Shown here: positions 1 through 12,300 of the stretch, in pieces
Position numbering within the stretch: position 1 is the first letter of the stretch
Layout: each line of letters opens with the position of its first letter
DNA from: Watersipora subatra
Lineage: Eukaryota; Bryozoa; Gymnolaemata; Cheilostomatida; Watersiporidae
Direction of reading: 5' to 3'
Length of the DNA: 64,000 bases
Assembly (NCBI RefSeq): GCF_963576615.1
Contig: NC_088708.1
Span: 63,714,672-63,778,671, forward strand
Translations under genes and position numbers: made by a program
Notes under the pieces: generated by a model
The model's database searches: none
What the model was told of the DNA's origin: nothing
What the model saw: the letters and a program-made list of their open reading frames with translations, nothing else

Positions 1-1081
1 AGATGTCGATATGTTGTTGAGCAAAATATTTCCACAATGCATGATAGCAATATGATATGCTACCTAATGTTTACCTGGGCTAAGTAAAGAATTGACAGTT
101 GGTTACATCATTTTATGTCATGATAGTGTTTTTGATAGCACATTTAAGTTGTGCTTTGTAGTTTTTATATCAAACTGTTATTTGTTAGTGCTACATCCTA
201 TATTGGCTAGTGATGGTAAGGGCAATAAAAAAATTGTTTACTATAGAAATAGGTCCGAAAATAACAGAATAAATCAAAGACAGGTGAGATAGAAGAAACG
301 TCATTGGCAGAAACAAGGAAAGCTATCGGTTGGTTTAGAAACCTATATCGGCTTACAGTCGATGAAATCAAAAATGTAAATTATATAATGTTTTTAAACA
401 AAAAACTCCACCATCCTCCTTTCCATTGTTTTTACTTCAGTCTCAGTAATAATATTATTGAAAACATCCTATGTTAGCCCCTTTTGTTTTTCATAAGTTT
501 TATACTGCCTAATCAATCATCAAATATTGCTTATTGATATGTTCTGAAAATCTTTTGATTTTGATCAATAATTTACTTGCACTTCTCAATATGTGTTTCT
601 ATCTGTATCATATTTCATATTATAATATTTATTATGATAATTTTTGATAAACGGCCTTGTCATTTTGTTCATTTTACTTATAAACTGCTAGCGGCTAAAT
701 GATAACTCATAACTAAGTCATAAACATAAGCCCAACACATTTGTAGTGAACACAACCCTGTTGTCTTGCCAAAAAGGGCAGATAAATAATGAAACTTGAA
801 AAAAGTAAACAGCTATTAAGATGAATCTCCGGATTATGTCTCAAAATCGTTACTACCCATAATATTCCTACATTAGGCACTTTTCCCTTTTATAATAGTA
901 GTACATCAATTGACAGTACAAGTCATTAATTTCTGACTGAGACTTCTGTTATCTTTACAGTGACAGTACAAGTGTAATGAAGAGGATATATGCAGCGCAA
1001 GTTTATTCATAAAAAAGAGTACTGTCCAAAATAATCTTATTGTGACAATATATTGAGCACATTTCCTTTTTGTCATTGTAG
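1..1081 (+). other. Intron sequence upstream of exon 1
   Basis: No coding exon recognised. AT-rich. The last 75 bases or so (from about 1005) match the intron in front of exon 9, so the duplication included intron DNA. Confidence 0.6.
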
Positions 1082-1256
1082 TACAAGTGTAATGATGAGG
1101 GTTCATGGACAGACATAGAAGACTCTGTAGAGAAGAGAGAGTATCAACTCTGTCAATTCTCTCCATATCAAGTAGTAGAATGTGAACTAAGAGCAGTGAA
1201 CAGTGCCGGAAATAGTAACTCAGCTACTGCTCCTTCAGTTACTACTAACTGTGATG
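1082..1256 (+). CDS. RPTP exon 1: FN3 domain A1, C-terminal half
   Basis: 175 bases, entered in phase 0 after ...cattgtag and left in phase 1 at gatg|gtgagt. It encodes YKCNDEGSWTDIEDS... with RAVNSAGNS, the F-G strand signature of FN3. Four cysteines (YKC, QLC, VEC and NCD) recur in the sister exons. The N-terminal half of this domain should lie upstream of the window. It is nearly the same as exons 9 and 17, about ten differences each in 175 bases by hand count. Confidence 0.88.
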
Positions 1257-4200
1257 GTGAGTCACATCACCTAACTTTTATAACGTTTCAGAGATTTTTT
1301 ATCTTGCGCAGTGTAGACAAAATTGCAAAATATTCTACCTTAAAAAATGTACTGAAGTATAAAAATATATCACTTCAGTTAACAATATACAGATCAATTT
1401 TTATGAAAATTAAAATAGCCATGAGCATAATTGAGCACAAGTCAATGCAATAATAAATAATGCAACACATAAATAAAAGTGAATCACTGCTTAGCACTTT
1501 ATAGCATAACTTTTTACAAAATTACTCTAAGGAAAAATCAAGTTGGGTGAGAATTAATTAGAGATATTAATCAATTGATATAATATTATTGGTGTTATGA
1601 GTAATTACCAGCATATCAGCCTTTCATTCATAAATAGAGTCATTTTACCCCATAGATATATATACCTAGATTGGCCAATAGGGAAAAAGCCTGTCAGACC
1701 AAAATAGCACGACGCAACGTCACTGTATCACTATGTTTCCATGATGCGCAGTGCTTCGGAGTTGCGCTATCTCCGAATCATGGAAACAGCGTCTTCGCAC
1801 TGAAATCACTGCGCACTGATCAGTGCGAAGCCAGTGCAAATTCGCAGCAAGGAAACAGCGACTGCGCAGTGGCTGCGCATAGCTGTAATGTCGTGGAGAC
1901 GGATTCTTCGAGAGCCATAAACTAGTACAAAGGTTGTCCTGCTAATCTTGTTTTTTTACTATTCTTTCGATCTTCTTTCACCTAAATTTAATTATGATCT
2001 GCATTCACGACGATGATGAGGTGATTACTTTCCTGGACTTTGTTATCGATGCCAACACTTTTCGAAAAATAGGTGGCAAGTCCTAAATTAACGTTTAAAT
2101 AATATATTACTTAAAAATACTTATTAAAAATATAATACTATGTAAAAAGTGTGTTAAGATTTGTAAAACCTTGTGAATGTGTATTGTAAATAAAAGTATA
2201 ATGACGACAGAATCATAAAAAGACCGTTTATGACATTCGGTATCCGTGATCATTTCTATTTCTCCATCAGGCGATTCGATTTATACAATTTCTCTTCTCT
2301 GGCTAATTTGCGGTATTTGCTGAAATCCACTGCGCAGTATGGAAACGTACAATCCCCTCGACTTCGGAGGGGGCTGGCTTCGCAGTACTGCGCACCATGG
2401 AAACATAGTGAATTGTACCTCACGCTTGACTGCACTGCTGTTTACAATGAATCTAATGGGAAGAAGGTAACAAAATTACATTTATTTTCACATAAAAACC
2501 TTCTTGTATACATAATCCAGTAAACTAAAGCAATTCTGTGATAATATCTGATAACCACCATAGATTAAAACTATAAAAGCTATGAATTGTTGCACACAAA
2601 TCATGGGCCATCATGGCTTTATTTGCAACCCTCTCTTATCCCCATTCTCTCTTTTCCCCTTCTCCAAAGAATAAGTTAGAAGGGGAAAAGAGAGAAGGGG
2701 AATGGAGAGGGGAGGGGAAATAGCCCACCCACTCAAAGAGCCAGACCTTGGCTAGGTAAATAGACTAATATGCTGAACTAAACATGACTAAATATGATGA
2801 GTATGCAAGTATGTCTGAAGTCAAAAATGAGACAGAATGATGATTTTACAGCTGGCTAGGTCACCAAAGCTGAAGTGTAATGATTGTATCACTAGCATCG
2901 TGGATGTTACCAACGTTGATGTAAACCAAGCAACGAATTCCCTAATTACAGTTAAGAATCAGGGTGGTTTGACTTTGTCTTCGCCTGTGGTGATTGAGGT
3001 TTGCAACCACAGCGAGAAAGCGACAAGAGTGTTGCTTAGTAGCGCTGGATTGATAAAAAACTTTGCCAGGCTAGCTCTAATTGCCACCACTAAGAAGCCA
3101 GTCACGAAATGACAATACCAAGTTATTTGTACAATATTCATAAGCAAGTTAAAGGTTGACTTGCAACAAAATTCACATTACAGTTATTTGGTATCATAAG
3201 ATTCACCATGCCTTACTCTGTTGTATTGTAGGTGTGAAATATATGAGAAGGTGATTACAAGCTCTTAAAAGCTAAAAACTTATACAGTCATACTTCAACT
3301 TACGAGCTTAATGCGTTCCGAGACTGAGCTTGTATGTTAATATACTCGCATGTTGGTGCAATTTATTTATATATCGAACAATTAAATATATATTGCTTGG
3401 TTTCCATACTCTAAAAATGCAAATAAAACACTCAAAACAAGATATTGTAACAGAAAGAAGATGTTGGTTATTGTCATAATTTACCACATGCTTTCAAAAA
3501 GCAACAATCAAAAAATAATACAAGGAAATGTGATTATTTAAAATGTAAAATTAAATACATACAATAGCAGCTAATGCTAGCATTTGCGAGAGAGGGAGAT
3601 ATAAGTTATCCTCCATTACAACAGTTGTCTTTGATAAATTTGAATTTTATCAATGTCTTAAAAGACAAACTCTAATGTTGGTATGGTATTGGCCTTCAAT
3701 CTAGCTTTTTTCCCAATACCAGGTGATACTTGGTAGCTTTCACTAGTGAAGTGGTCTGAACAAAGTACAGAAGATTTACTTGGGGTCCACTGTTCTCGTC
3801 TCACTGCTTTAATCCAGGCATCCTTGCGATCAGCAGCAGTAGGAAAACTTAACAAGTAATAAAAGATACATACAATTAGTGGTGTTTTTTGCTCATTGGA
3901 TTATTGATTTTTTGTCTTTGAGAAGTGTAGCATTAACTTTGTCAAATAATGGAAACTTTTAAGCCTGATTATAGCCAAAGATAACCATGCTCCAAGTCAT
4001 GCTCATGTAGTATGTTCATGAATTCTCCCAACGATTAGCAGGGTGAATGTTTGTTATATTGTCCTACCTGTGGAAGCTTTTCTCTGGGCATTTTCTTGGA
4101 TAATTGGAACATCCAAAAGCAACGCAGAAATTCTTACTAGTCCTTTCAGATGACTGTGAGCTTGATGAATAATGGTGAGATCGCTGCCAAAATAGCAATG

Positions 4201-6340
4201 AATATGAATTCCATTCTGACTTAGTGATTTATAGCAAGATGGTATCCAAATTAATGACTCAAGCATCACAAAGTAGCAGTATTACACAAGCAGCTCCTTG
4301 GGCAAAGTTAAGGAAACCTTCCAAGAGAGAGTCAATCAGTTAATGAATCAAACAAGTTGAAGTTGATAGTAACTTGACAAACAATGATGTCTGCTGATTT
4401 GATTGTCTTCAATAATTTTTTCAAAGTGTCAAATATGGGGAAAATATGTCCACTATTGGTATGAAAACTGTTCTAGTTTTTACTATAAAGCCTTACAGCT
4501 GATATTTAGGAGTTCCAAGCCTATCTTTGATATTAAAAGTAGTAAAAATCTCACCTTAGTAGCAGCTGACACACCCTTCTCAGCTTCAGCCATTGTAAAC
4601 TAATGATGAATCTTGCGGTCAGTCAAGCGTAAGGTACAATATGATTACGTTGCGTCATGGCATTTAAGTCTGACAAGGCCACCAATGGGGCTAGCTATTA
4701 TTGGCCAATCTAGGTATATATATCTATGTTTTACCCAGTATCATACTATTGAAATTGTGTTTTGGTTATTGACTAGAATGAACTTCCCTGACAGGTTTTC
4801 TACTATCTTATTAGTTTAATACTGAGAGGGACTATTTTAATTTTCAAGGATCTGTTGTACTTTTCTTTGCTTATAACGTTGATTTTAAATATTGAGTGAT
4901 GTCAAAAACAGAGAAAGAAATATTTCTATGTTAATGCTATGCTAGGTTCTAAGCTTATGCTCAGTGTTTTTATTGATTTTACCCTGATGTAGTTTTTTGA
5001 TTTTTGCTACAACTTGCATATCTTTTGCAAGTTTGTATTTTTGTATTTGGGTAATTGTATTTGTGTATTTGTATATTTGTGTGTGTGTATTTGTGCATTT
5101 TTGTATTTGTGTATTTGTGTGTTTGTGTATCCGTGTATTCGTGTATTGGTGTATTTGCGTATTAGTGTATTTGTGTATTTATATTTGTGTATTTGTCTTT
5201 TGGTCTATTTTTTGTATTTTTGATTTTTTGCTACAGCTTGCATATTTCTTGCATATCTCATAGCTTTTGACTCATTGCAGAGCTAACAAGCTTCTTAACC
5301 ATTTTGAAAAGTTGCATCTCAAACACTTATCATTCTTTTGTTAACTGAATTGATGAGCGCTTTTAAAAAAAATCTCCATTCACTATAAACAATGACTATT
5401 TGTTAATATCAGACTATATAATCATGCAATGATTAAACGGTCATGTGAATTTTAGTATTTTGTTTACAGCTTCAACAGCACCACGCGACGTAAAGTTTAG
5501 TAATCCTGAAGAGAAATACAATGGAAACAGATGGAGACTTAAGTACACAGTGACATGGGAGGTAGACTTCTATTTTTACTTACAGTATAATGATAATGTG
5601 TTTAGTCCGAGTCTAACCTATTTTATAGTATCAACTCACAACATGGCTTTTATTGTTTGTAATGTCAGTATTTTGGCTTATTTAAAACAATTTGACATTT
5701 CTTTCAGCTCTTTAGTGCTTCTTTAGCGGCTCCTAATAGTTTAAAGGTAATGTTTCAAAATTAATGAGCTTATAACCATTCCTTATTTATTAGAACATCA
5801 TGGAAGTCAAATCACGCTCCCTTAATATGATTAAACTGTATTTTGCTATTAAACACTCACAAAGAAAGTCTTCATACAAAATAATAAAGAGGCATAAATA
5901 AAGTCATTAGGTTTTCAAATCATTCACCGGCAGTTGAAGTAAATTTGCTTTGTTATGTCATTAAATATAAGGTTACAAAAACAAAGTGAAAACCTTTTTG
6001 TATTCACCGAACATTAAATGATGTATAATAACAAAATAAACCTAAAAATGGGCTATATATAAATTTGCTCTATAAACATGTAACATTTAAGCAGTGTCTT
6101 AGCTTTATAAATACTATATATATGCGTAACTCAGAAATTAACACTTGTTGTGAAATGTGATCCACTGAGAGTTGAGCCTAGGGATGAGCTAAGCCACAAT
6201 ATAATATATCCCGGATTGTGCCGCTATAGCGTATCCCTTGCACCGGCTGACTGCAAAGGAAGAAACGTTGAGATGGATGGAGGTGATAGATTTAAGAAGT
6301 GTCTTAGCCTTATAATAACTATATTTGAGTCATGATTAGA

Positions 6341-6387
<47 letters not shown>

Positions 6388-9300
6388 TAGACTATATACA
6401 TATATATATAATTTTCTCTATAAACATGTAACATTCAAGCAGTTTCTTAGATTTATAAATACTATATATATGCGTAACTCAGAAATTAACACTTGTTATG
6501 GAATGTGATCCACTGAGAGCTGAGCCTAGGGCTGAGCTAATCCGAGCCGGGCTGTGCTCAGTCAGGCGGAGTAACAAGGTGAGAGTTAAACCAGTCAGAG
6601 CCAAACCGAGGCGAGCTGAGTAGAGCCAAGGGGAGCTAAGCTGAGTAGAGCCAAGCCAAGTTAAAGCCGAGTTGGGTCAAGCCCAGTCAAGTAGAACGAG
6701 AGGCGGGGCCTACTCACTATATAAACCTGAACATTTATGCTAGAGAGCAGAGCTGTTCTGGGCATGTTCATTGCCTGTTACTTGAGCATTCTTGTACAAT
6801 TTATGAACTAAGCAGAAAATAAATGTATGAACTCATGCACCGAGTCTTGTACTAGTGGAGGAAAGTGAAGGTCACACAAAACCTTTACACTGGTGGCAGC
6901 GGTGGGATAATTACGATCACAAGAAACACACTACCACGAACCTCGTACTAGATCGCTGGATTTCTGGATGAACTTTCTACTGCCTTAAAAGCGGCAGCAG
7001 AAAGAGACCCAGGCAACACGAGGCAAGGGCCTGCTCAAAAAACGGCAGCACTTCTCCTACTGGAAGAACTTTCTGGCAACAGGAAGAAACCCAGAGAGAG
7101 CTGTTTAAAACCCTACAAACAAGAGCGGACTCAGAAGATGCAATGCTCTAGGAAAAAAGCAGAAACCTACTAAAAGCTACCAGGGCCTGCCTAAAAACTG
7201 GCAGCGCTGTTCCTATCGGAAGAACTTGCTGGCAACACGAATAAACCCAGAGAGCTGTTTAAAACCCTGCAGCAACGGACCCAGTAGATCCACTGCTCTA
7301 GGAACAGAAACCTACTGAAGGCTCCAACAGGACTTGACTGAGAAGGCAGTACTGCTCCTACTAGAAGAACTTCCTGGCCACAGGAAGAAACTTAGAGAAA
7401 GAGCTGACGGCCATGGACTCAGTAGACGTGCTGCTCTAGGGAAGGAGCAGAAACCTACTGAAAGCCCCAAACATGGCCAATAGATGGACACGAAGCGCTG
7501 ATCCGGGACCCGACCAACCATTCAAAGCACTAGAATGAGTGCTATTGATGCTAAGGGCTCAGGAAGCGGCACCACGCTTCATGACTCCCCAGTATACAGG
7601 AAAGAGGAATGTAGAATATTTTATTGCTCGCTTTTTGGAGGTAGCCAACGCCAACCAATAAACGGAAGGAGGAACACCGTTACACATCCAAAAAGCACTG
7701 GGCAAACAGGCCGAGAACTGTTGATGGGCTGAGGACCAGGAGGCCATCTTCAATGCCCTCCAAGCAAGATTCAAGCTATCCGCCAGACACGCACTACGCC
7801 AACTTGACCCCCTTAGAAGAGAGGAAGAAATGTCGCTTCAGGAGCATGCTATGGAAGTCAAAAGGCTCGTATGCATTGCCTACGGAGACCTGCCAAAGCG
7901 TCACCAAAATAACATGGCCATGAAGATGTTCTGTAGCTTGCTAAGGGGCCCTGCTCGACAGCGACATATGTTGGCCGTACACACACCCACTCTAACTGGC
8001 GCTGTGCGGGCTGGAAATGACTACCTCCAGCTTCAGAGAGGCGAGCGCAAACCCACCGAATCTTTGACGCAAGCCCTGGAAGGAGGATCCTCTGACCAAG
8101 TAAACTCGGCTGAAACCGACATCATTGGTCGACTAGCCCGGCTAGTCGAATCTCTCACAGAAAAAGTGAAATGACTCCAGGAGAGAGTTCACACACAGAT
8201 CGAGAGAGGGAGCCAGACAGCTACACTTTGCTAGGGTTGTATCCAGCCAGGGCATGTTTGAAAGAACTGCCCCCGCTACTCGAAACTGGCTTCGGGAAAC
8301 GAGGGGAGGCTACAGCAGTAGCTCCGGCTACTGACTGTACCAAAGCCAAACTACCTCGGAGACGTACCAAACCAACACGGGATTCGGTGAGCGCTGGTGG
8401 ATGGTCTCAACCAGCAATAACTAGATTGAGGGAATTTCATGCACAGAAAGAGCCTGTGGAGACACGAAATTATTATCAGTCTTTGAGTAAGGCCACCCCA
8501 ACACTTTTTTGATCCTAGATGCTGCCTACGCCCCTCTGAGCGAGCGGCAAAGACGTAACCAAAAACGTAGGAGGGTGACTACCAAATACCCTTTACCCGA
8601 AGCACTCAGGATCAATCTCACAAGCCTGTCTTAAAAGCAACAGGGCCGGTATCTTTCCCATCTCAGGAGTGGCAACCTAAGGAGCCGGGAGTCAACCCCG
8701 GATGCGGGGGGGGGGGGGGGTCCCAAAGACTAACTTTGCCTCATTGCTAGGTGAGAGTACTTCAAACCCCTCAGAAAATTCCCTGAAGAACACTGCTATG
8801 GCGCAAGTCCTCGGCCGACCTCACTCCACCAGCTATTTCCTTCCGAGAAAAGTGAAGGGGCGGCCTATCCAGTTTTTCCTGGACATGGGTTGTACCACGA
8901 ACTTGCTAAATAAACAGGTTTTTGATCGACTACGTTGAGCTGTAGGAGACCAGCTCGAGGAGAGCACCAGCCACGGCCTATTGGCTGACGGGACATGACT
9001 CCCTTCTATGGAATAATCCGGTTGAAAATTTGTCTGGAGGACGTCAGGACGGAAGAGGTTTTTGTAGTCAGTCGTCTAAGCAAGGATGCCATACTGGGAA
9101 TGCCATTGTTCATAGCCCATCAGTGTTCTCTCGAGTTTGAACAACCAGTGGTTCGAGTGGATGGCAGGCAGCTAGTCTGCATTGACCAGCATTGATGACG
9201 ATTACTGAGCAAAGTGCAGGTAATCAGGGGATGGTGGTTCCAGCCCGGACAAATATGGCAATACATTGTTGCATCACCATGCAGAATTATTGCCCTATGG

Positions 9301-12300
9301 GGCTAATTGAAAGATTTCCATACGGACCCTCAGTGGCAAGTAGCCTAAATCAGCCAGGACCCAAGGGACAGGTCATCACCCACTGTATGAACACGACAGG
9401 GCAGCCATTGCCCTTCTGGTCTGGAGCCACCATTGGCACATACACGGGGGTGGATACCCCACAGGTCGAGAAGTACAATCCCTTACTATACGAAGCCAGT
9501 TTGACCTCAGCCAATGAAACGCCGGTTCACCTTAAGGAGTTGTTCCAGTTGGCCAAACCGCACTGGGAAGGGGCAAGTCAGACGGCAAGGTTGAGTTGCA
9601 TACCAACTCAGCAACCTGCTGAGTTGGTATGCCACCGAGTTCAGTACGAGTGATGACCACGTGACCACGGAAGGTCCTCTGAGGTAGACCCCTCCATTCC
9701 ACTCATAGAGGCCCTCGTCCGATTCAGCAGTCCCCCACAGCCTCGAGCCGAAAAAGGTGGCAGGAGCTGAAAGGCAGGTCTAGGACCTACTCAAGTGGGG
9801 GCTCATTGAACCAGCTAGAGAAGCCTGGAGCACGCCCGTGGCGCTGGTCCAAAAGAAGGACGGGAAATGGCGGTTCTGCATTAATTATTGGCGGCTACAC
9901 GCCATCACCGAGCAAGATGCCTACCCCTTACCCAGGATCGACGACAGCCTGGACGCGCTGTCTAGGAGTCATTACTTCAGCACGTTGGACCTGGTGAGCA
10001 AGTATTGGCAAGTGCCCTTGGATGCGAAAGCACAGGAGAATTCAGCCTTCTCAACATGATCTGGTTTGTGGATGTGGAAGGTGTTACCCTTCGGATTGAC
10101 ATCCCCCCGCCACCTTCCAAAAGTTCATGGAACGCGTCTTAAATGGCCTCCACTGGATAACGCTGTTGCTTTACCTCGATGAAATCATAGTAATCGCACC
10201 AAATTTTAACACACAAGTGAACCGGCTGGAGGAGGTCTTCCAGAGACTCCACAAAGCCGGATTAAACTTGAAACTGTCTAAATGTGAACCGTTGAAACCC
10301 CAGGTCCGCTACCTGGGTTACATAGTAACCCAAGACGGAGTCTCTATGAACCCAGACAAAATAAAGGCAGTCACGGAGTGGCCGAACCCGCGCAGAGTGA
10401 GGGAACTCCAATGGTTCTTCGGGACAGTCGGCTACTACCGACAATATATCTGGAGTTTGCCACTATAGCACATCCCTTGCACCAGCTGACTGCAAATGAA
10501 GAGTTCTGGAAATGGATGGATGAGGAGCAGGTTGCCTTCAACAAACTGAAGAACAGTATCAGCACCACCCCGATCGTAGGCTACCCGAACCCCCTGAGGC
10601 AGTATATATTCGACATGGATGTCAGTAGATGTGGAGTAGGGGCCGTGCTGTCCCAAGTACAAGAGGGCTGCAAGAAAGTTATTGCCTATTACAGCAAAAC
10701 CCTCACCTCCTCGGAGCGCAATTACTGTCTCACTTGATGAGAATTGCTCGCAGTGAAGCACTTTCAGTCCTATCTGTATAGACAAGAGTTCCTTTTACGG
10801 ACAGATTACGCTCCATTCCAATAATTGTGTAGGAGGAGGGAACCTTCGAACCAGGTGGCCAGGTGGCACGAAATCCTGGCAGAGTTTTGCTACATTCTGG
10901 AGCAACGATCAGGAACTCGCCACGGAAACGCAGATAGGCTGAGTAGGCAAACTTGCGAGGACTGCAGGCAATGCGTGAGCATTGAACAGAGGGACGGAGG
11001 CTCATCACGGAAGGAGTTGGCACGGAAGCAGAGGCCGTTATCCGCGTGAGTACTGACCAGTTGCCTGAATGGGACTCCTGCCCTTGACGGAGCGGGATTG
11101 ACCCTTGGCAACGTTATGTATCCCACGGTGTCGACCGGCAGCTCGCATGAGACTCCTACCGTAACAGTGGCGGGTTTGAACCTGAGTGCCGGTGGTACCC
11201 TCGAGGAGCTACCAGCCCCGACAGGGAAGTCAGGACAGAAGGGCGAGCTGGCAAGGTTACATGCCATCAGACAGGGACTGTTGGCCATTATTAACCGGAC
11301 AATCGCCACAAGAGAGGAGGTATCAGCATAACACTTGGAAGTCGGAAGCAGACAGCTGGCTATACTGTATCACATGCAGGGCTCTTTGCGAATAAGACAG
11401 GACCGTGCTGGAAGCACGCGTGGCCCTGCAGGGGTGCCCGCGGACAGATGGTGCGCCATTTGTCCGCCGGCCATGTGGGAAACCATGGCATGACAAACGC
11501 ACGCACTGGCTCATTCTGGAGTAGGAAGGACGACAAGCCGCCTCCAGCTGACCTGGTACTGGCCCGGATTTACGCCCGCAGTCAGACGGCTCATCAAAAT
11601 TTGTGAGGTGTGCCAGGCCGCAAAGCATAGAGGAAGCTAAGAAGGCCGGAGGAAAATGGAGGCTCTATGTCGAAAGACCCTGACAGACGGCGGCCATGTA
11701 CAGTTCACCCTCAAGATACGATTACCCTGATATACGATTTTTTCACCTTACGAAGTCAAACATTGTAATATCTTCACCTCGCTATACGAATTTTATTTCA
11801 CCATACAGATTTGAGAAAAGTTTCGCCCGAGTTAAAATTTGGCCGACGGTGTGCTCATAGCACACGGCGAAATAAAAAAGACACCGAAATATAGTTTGCC
11901 GAAAACATTCTTAGAATGTTTAGAAGAGACACAATGATCGACTTCTCTCATGTCCGGGTGGAAAATTTCGTGTAAAATACACAAGCGAGAGCATATATTC
12001 ATTTGTAGCGTTATTATAGCTTTTGCTATAAACTTTCAAGTCAGCATACGTATATAACTACAACTATCTACATTTAATTCGTTATCTATGGAATCTGAGC
12101 CCGATACAAACGTTACAAAACGAAGGAAAATGATTTCTATGTCAACAAAGTTGGATCTCATAAATAAGAAGGGACCCGTGTCAAGGAATATGATCGCAAC
12201 CAATCAGCATTTGCAATTATTATTAAAACAAGAACTCCATTAAAGCAAGCACAAGAAAGAGCTTCCGACTGAAGATTTGAATGAGCTAGGTCATGCACGC

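Larger units (their letters stand above)
1651..4728. mobile_element. P-superfamily DNA transposon with THAP domain, in intron 1
   Basis: Seen: perfect 30-base inverted repeats at 1651-1680 and 4699-4728, starting CATAGATATATATACC, flanked by the same 8 bases TTTTACCC at 1643-1650 and 4729-4736. The inner DNA holds a THAP DNA-binding domain on the minus strand and a piece resembling the C-terminal part of P/THAP9 transposase on the plus strand. Known: P elements have about 31-base inverted repeats starting CA, 8-bp target duplications and an N-terminal THAP domain. Odd: the two coding parts face each other, and similarity of the ends runs on for some 150 bases past the 30-base repeats, so the element seems folded back or rearranged. 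A palindromic MITE sits in the left arm. No complete transposase is seen, so it is likely non-autonomous. Confidence 0.85.

Noticed and set aside
906-1166. Minus-strand frame of 86 codons, with a similar one at 21095-21316
   Set aside because: Both are antisense to the duplicated intron and exons 1 and 9. Their similarity comes from the duplication, not from an antisense protein.
1671-1925. 84-codon frame in the P-type element arm
   Set aside because: Runs from the terminal repeat into the palindromic MITE; no conserved motif.
4997-5263. 88-codon frame rich in V, F, C, I
   Set aside because: Translation of the 8-bp tandem repeat in two frames; not a membrane protein.
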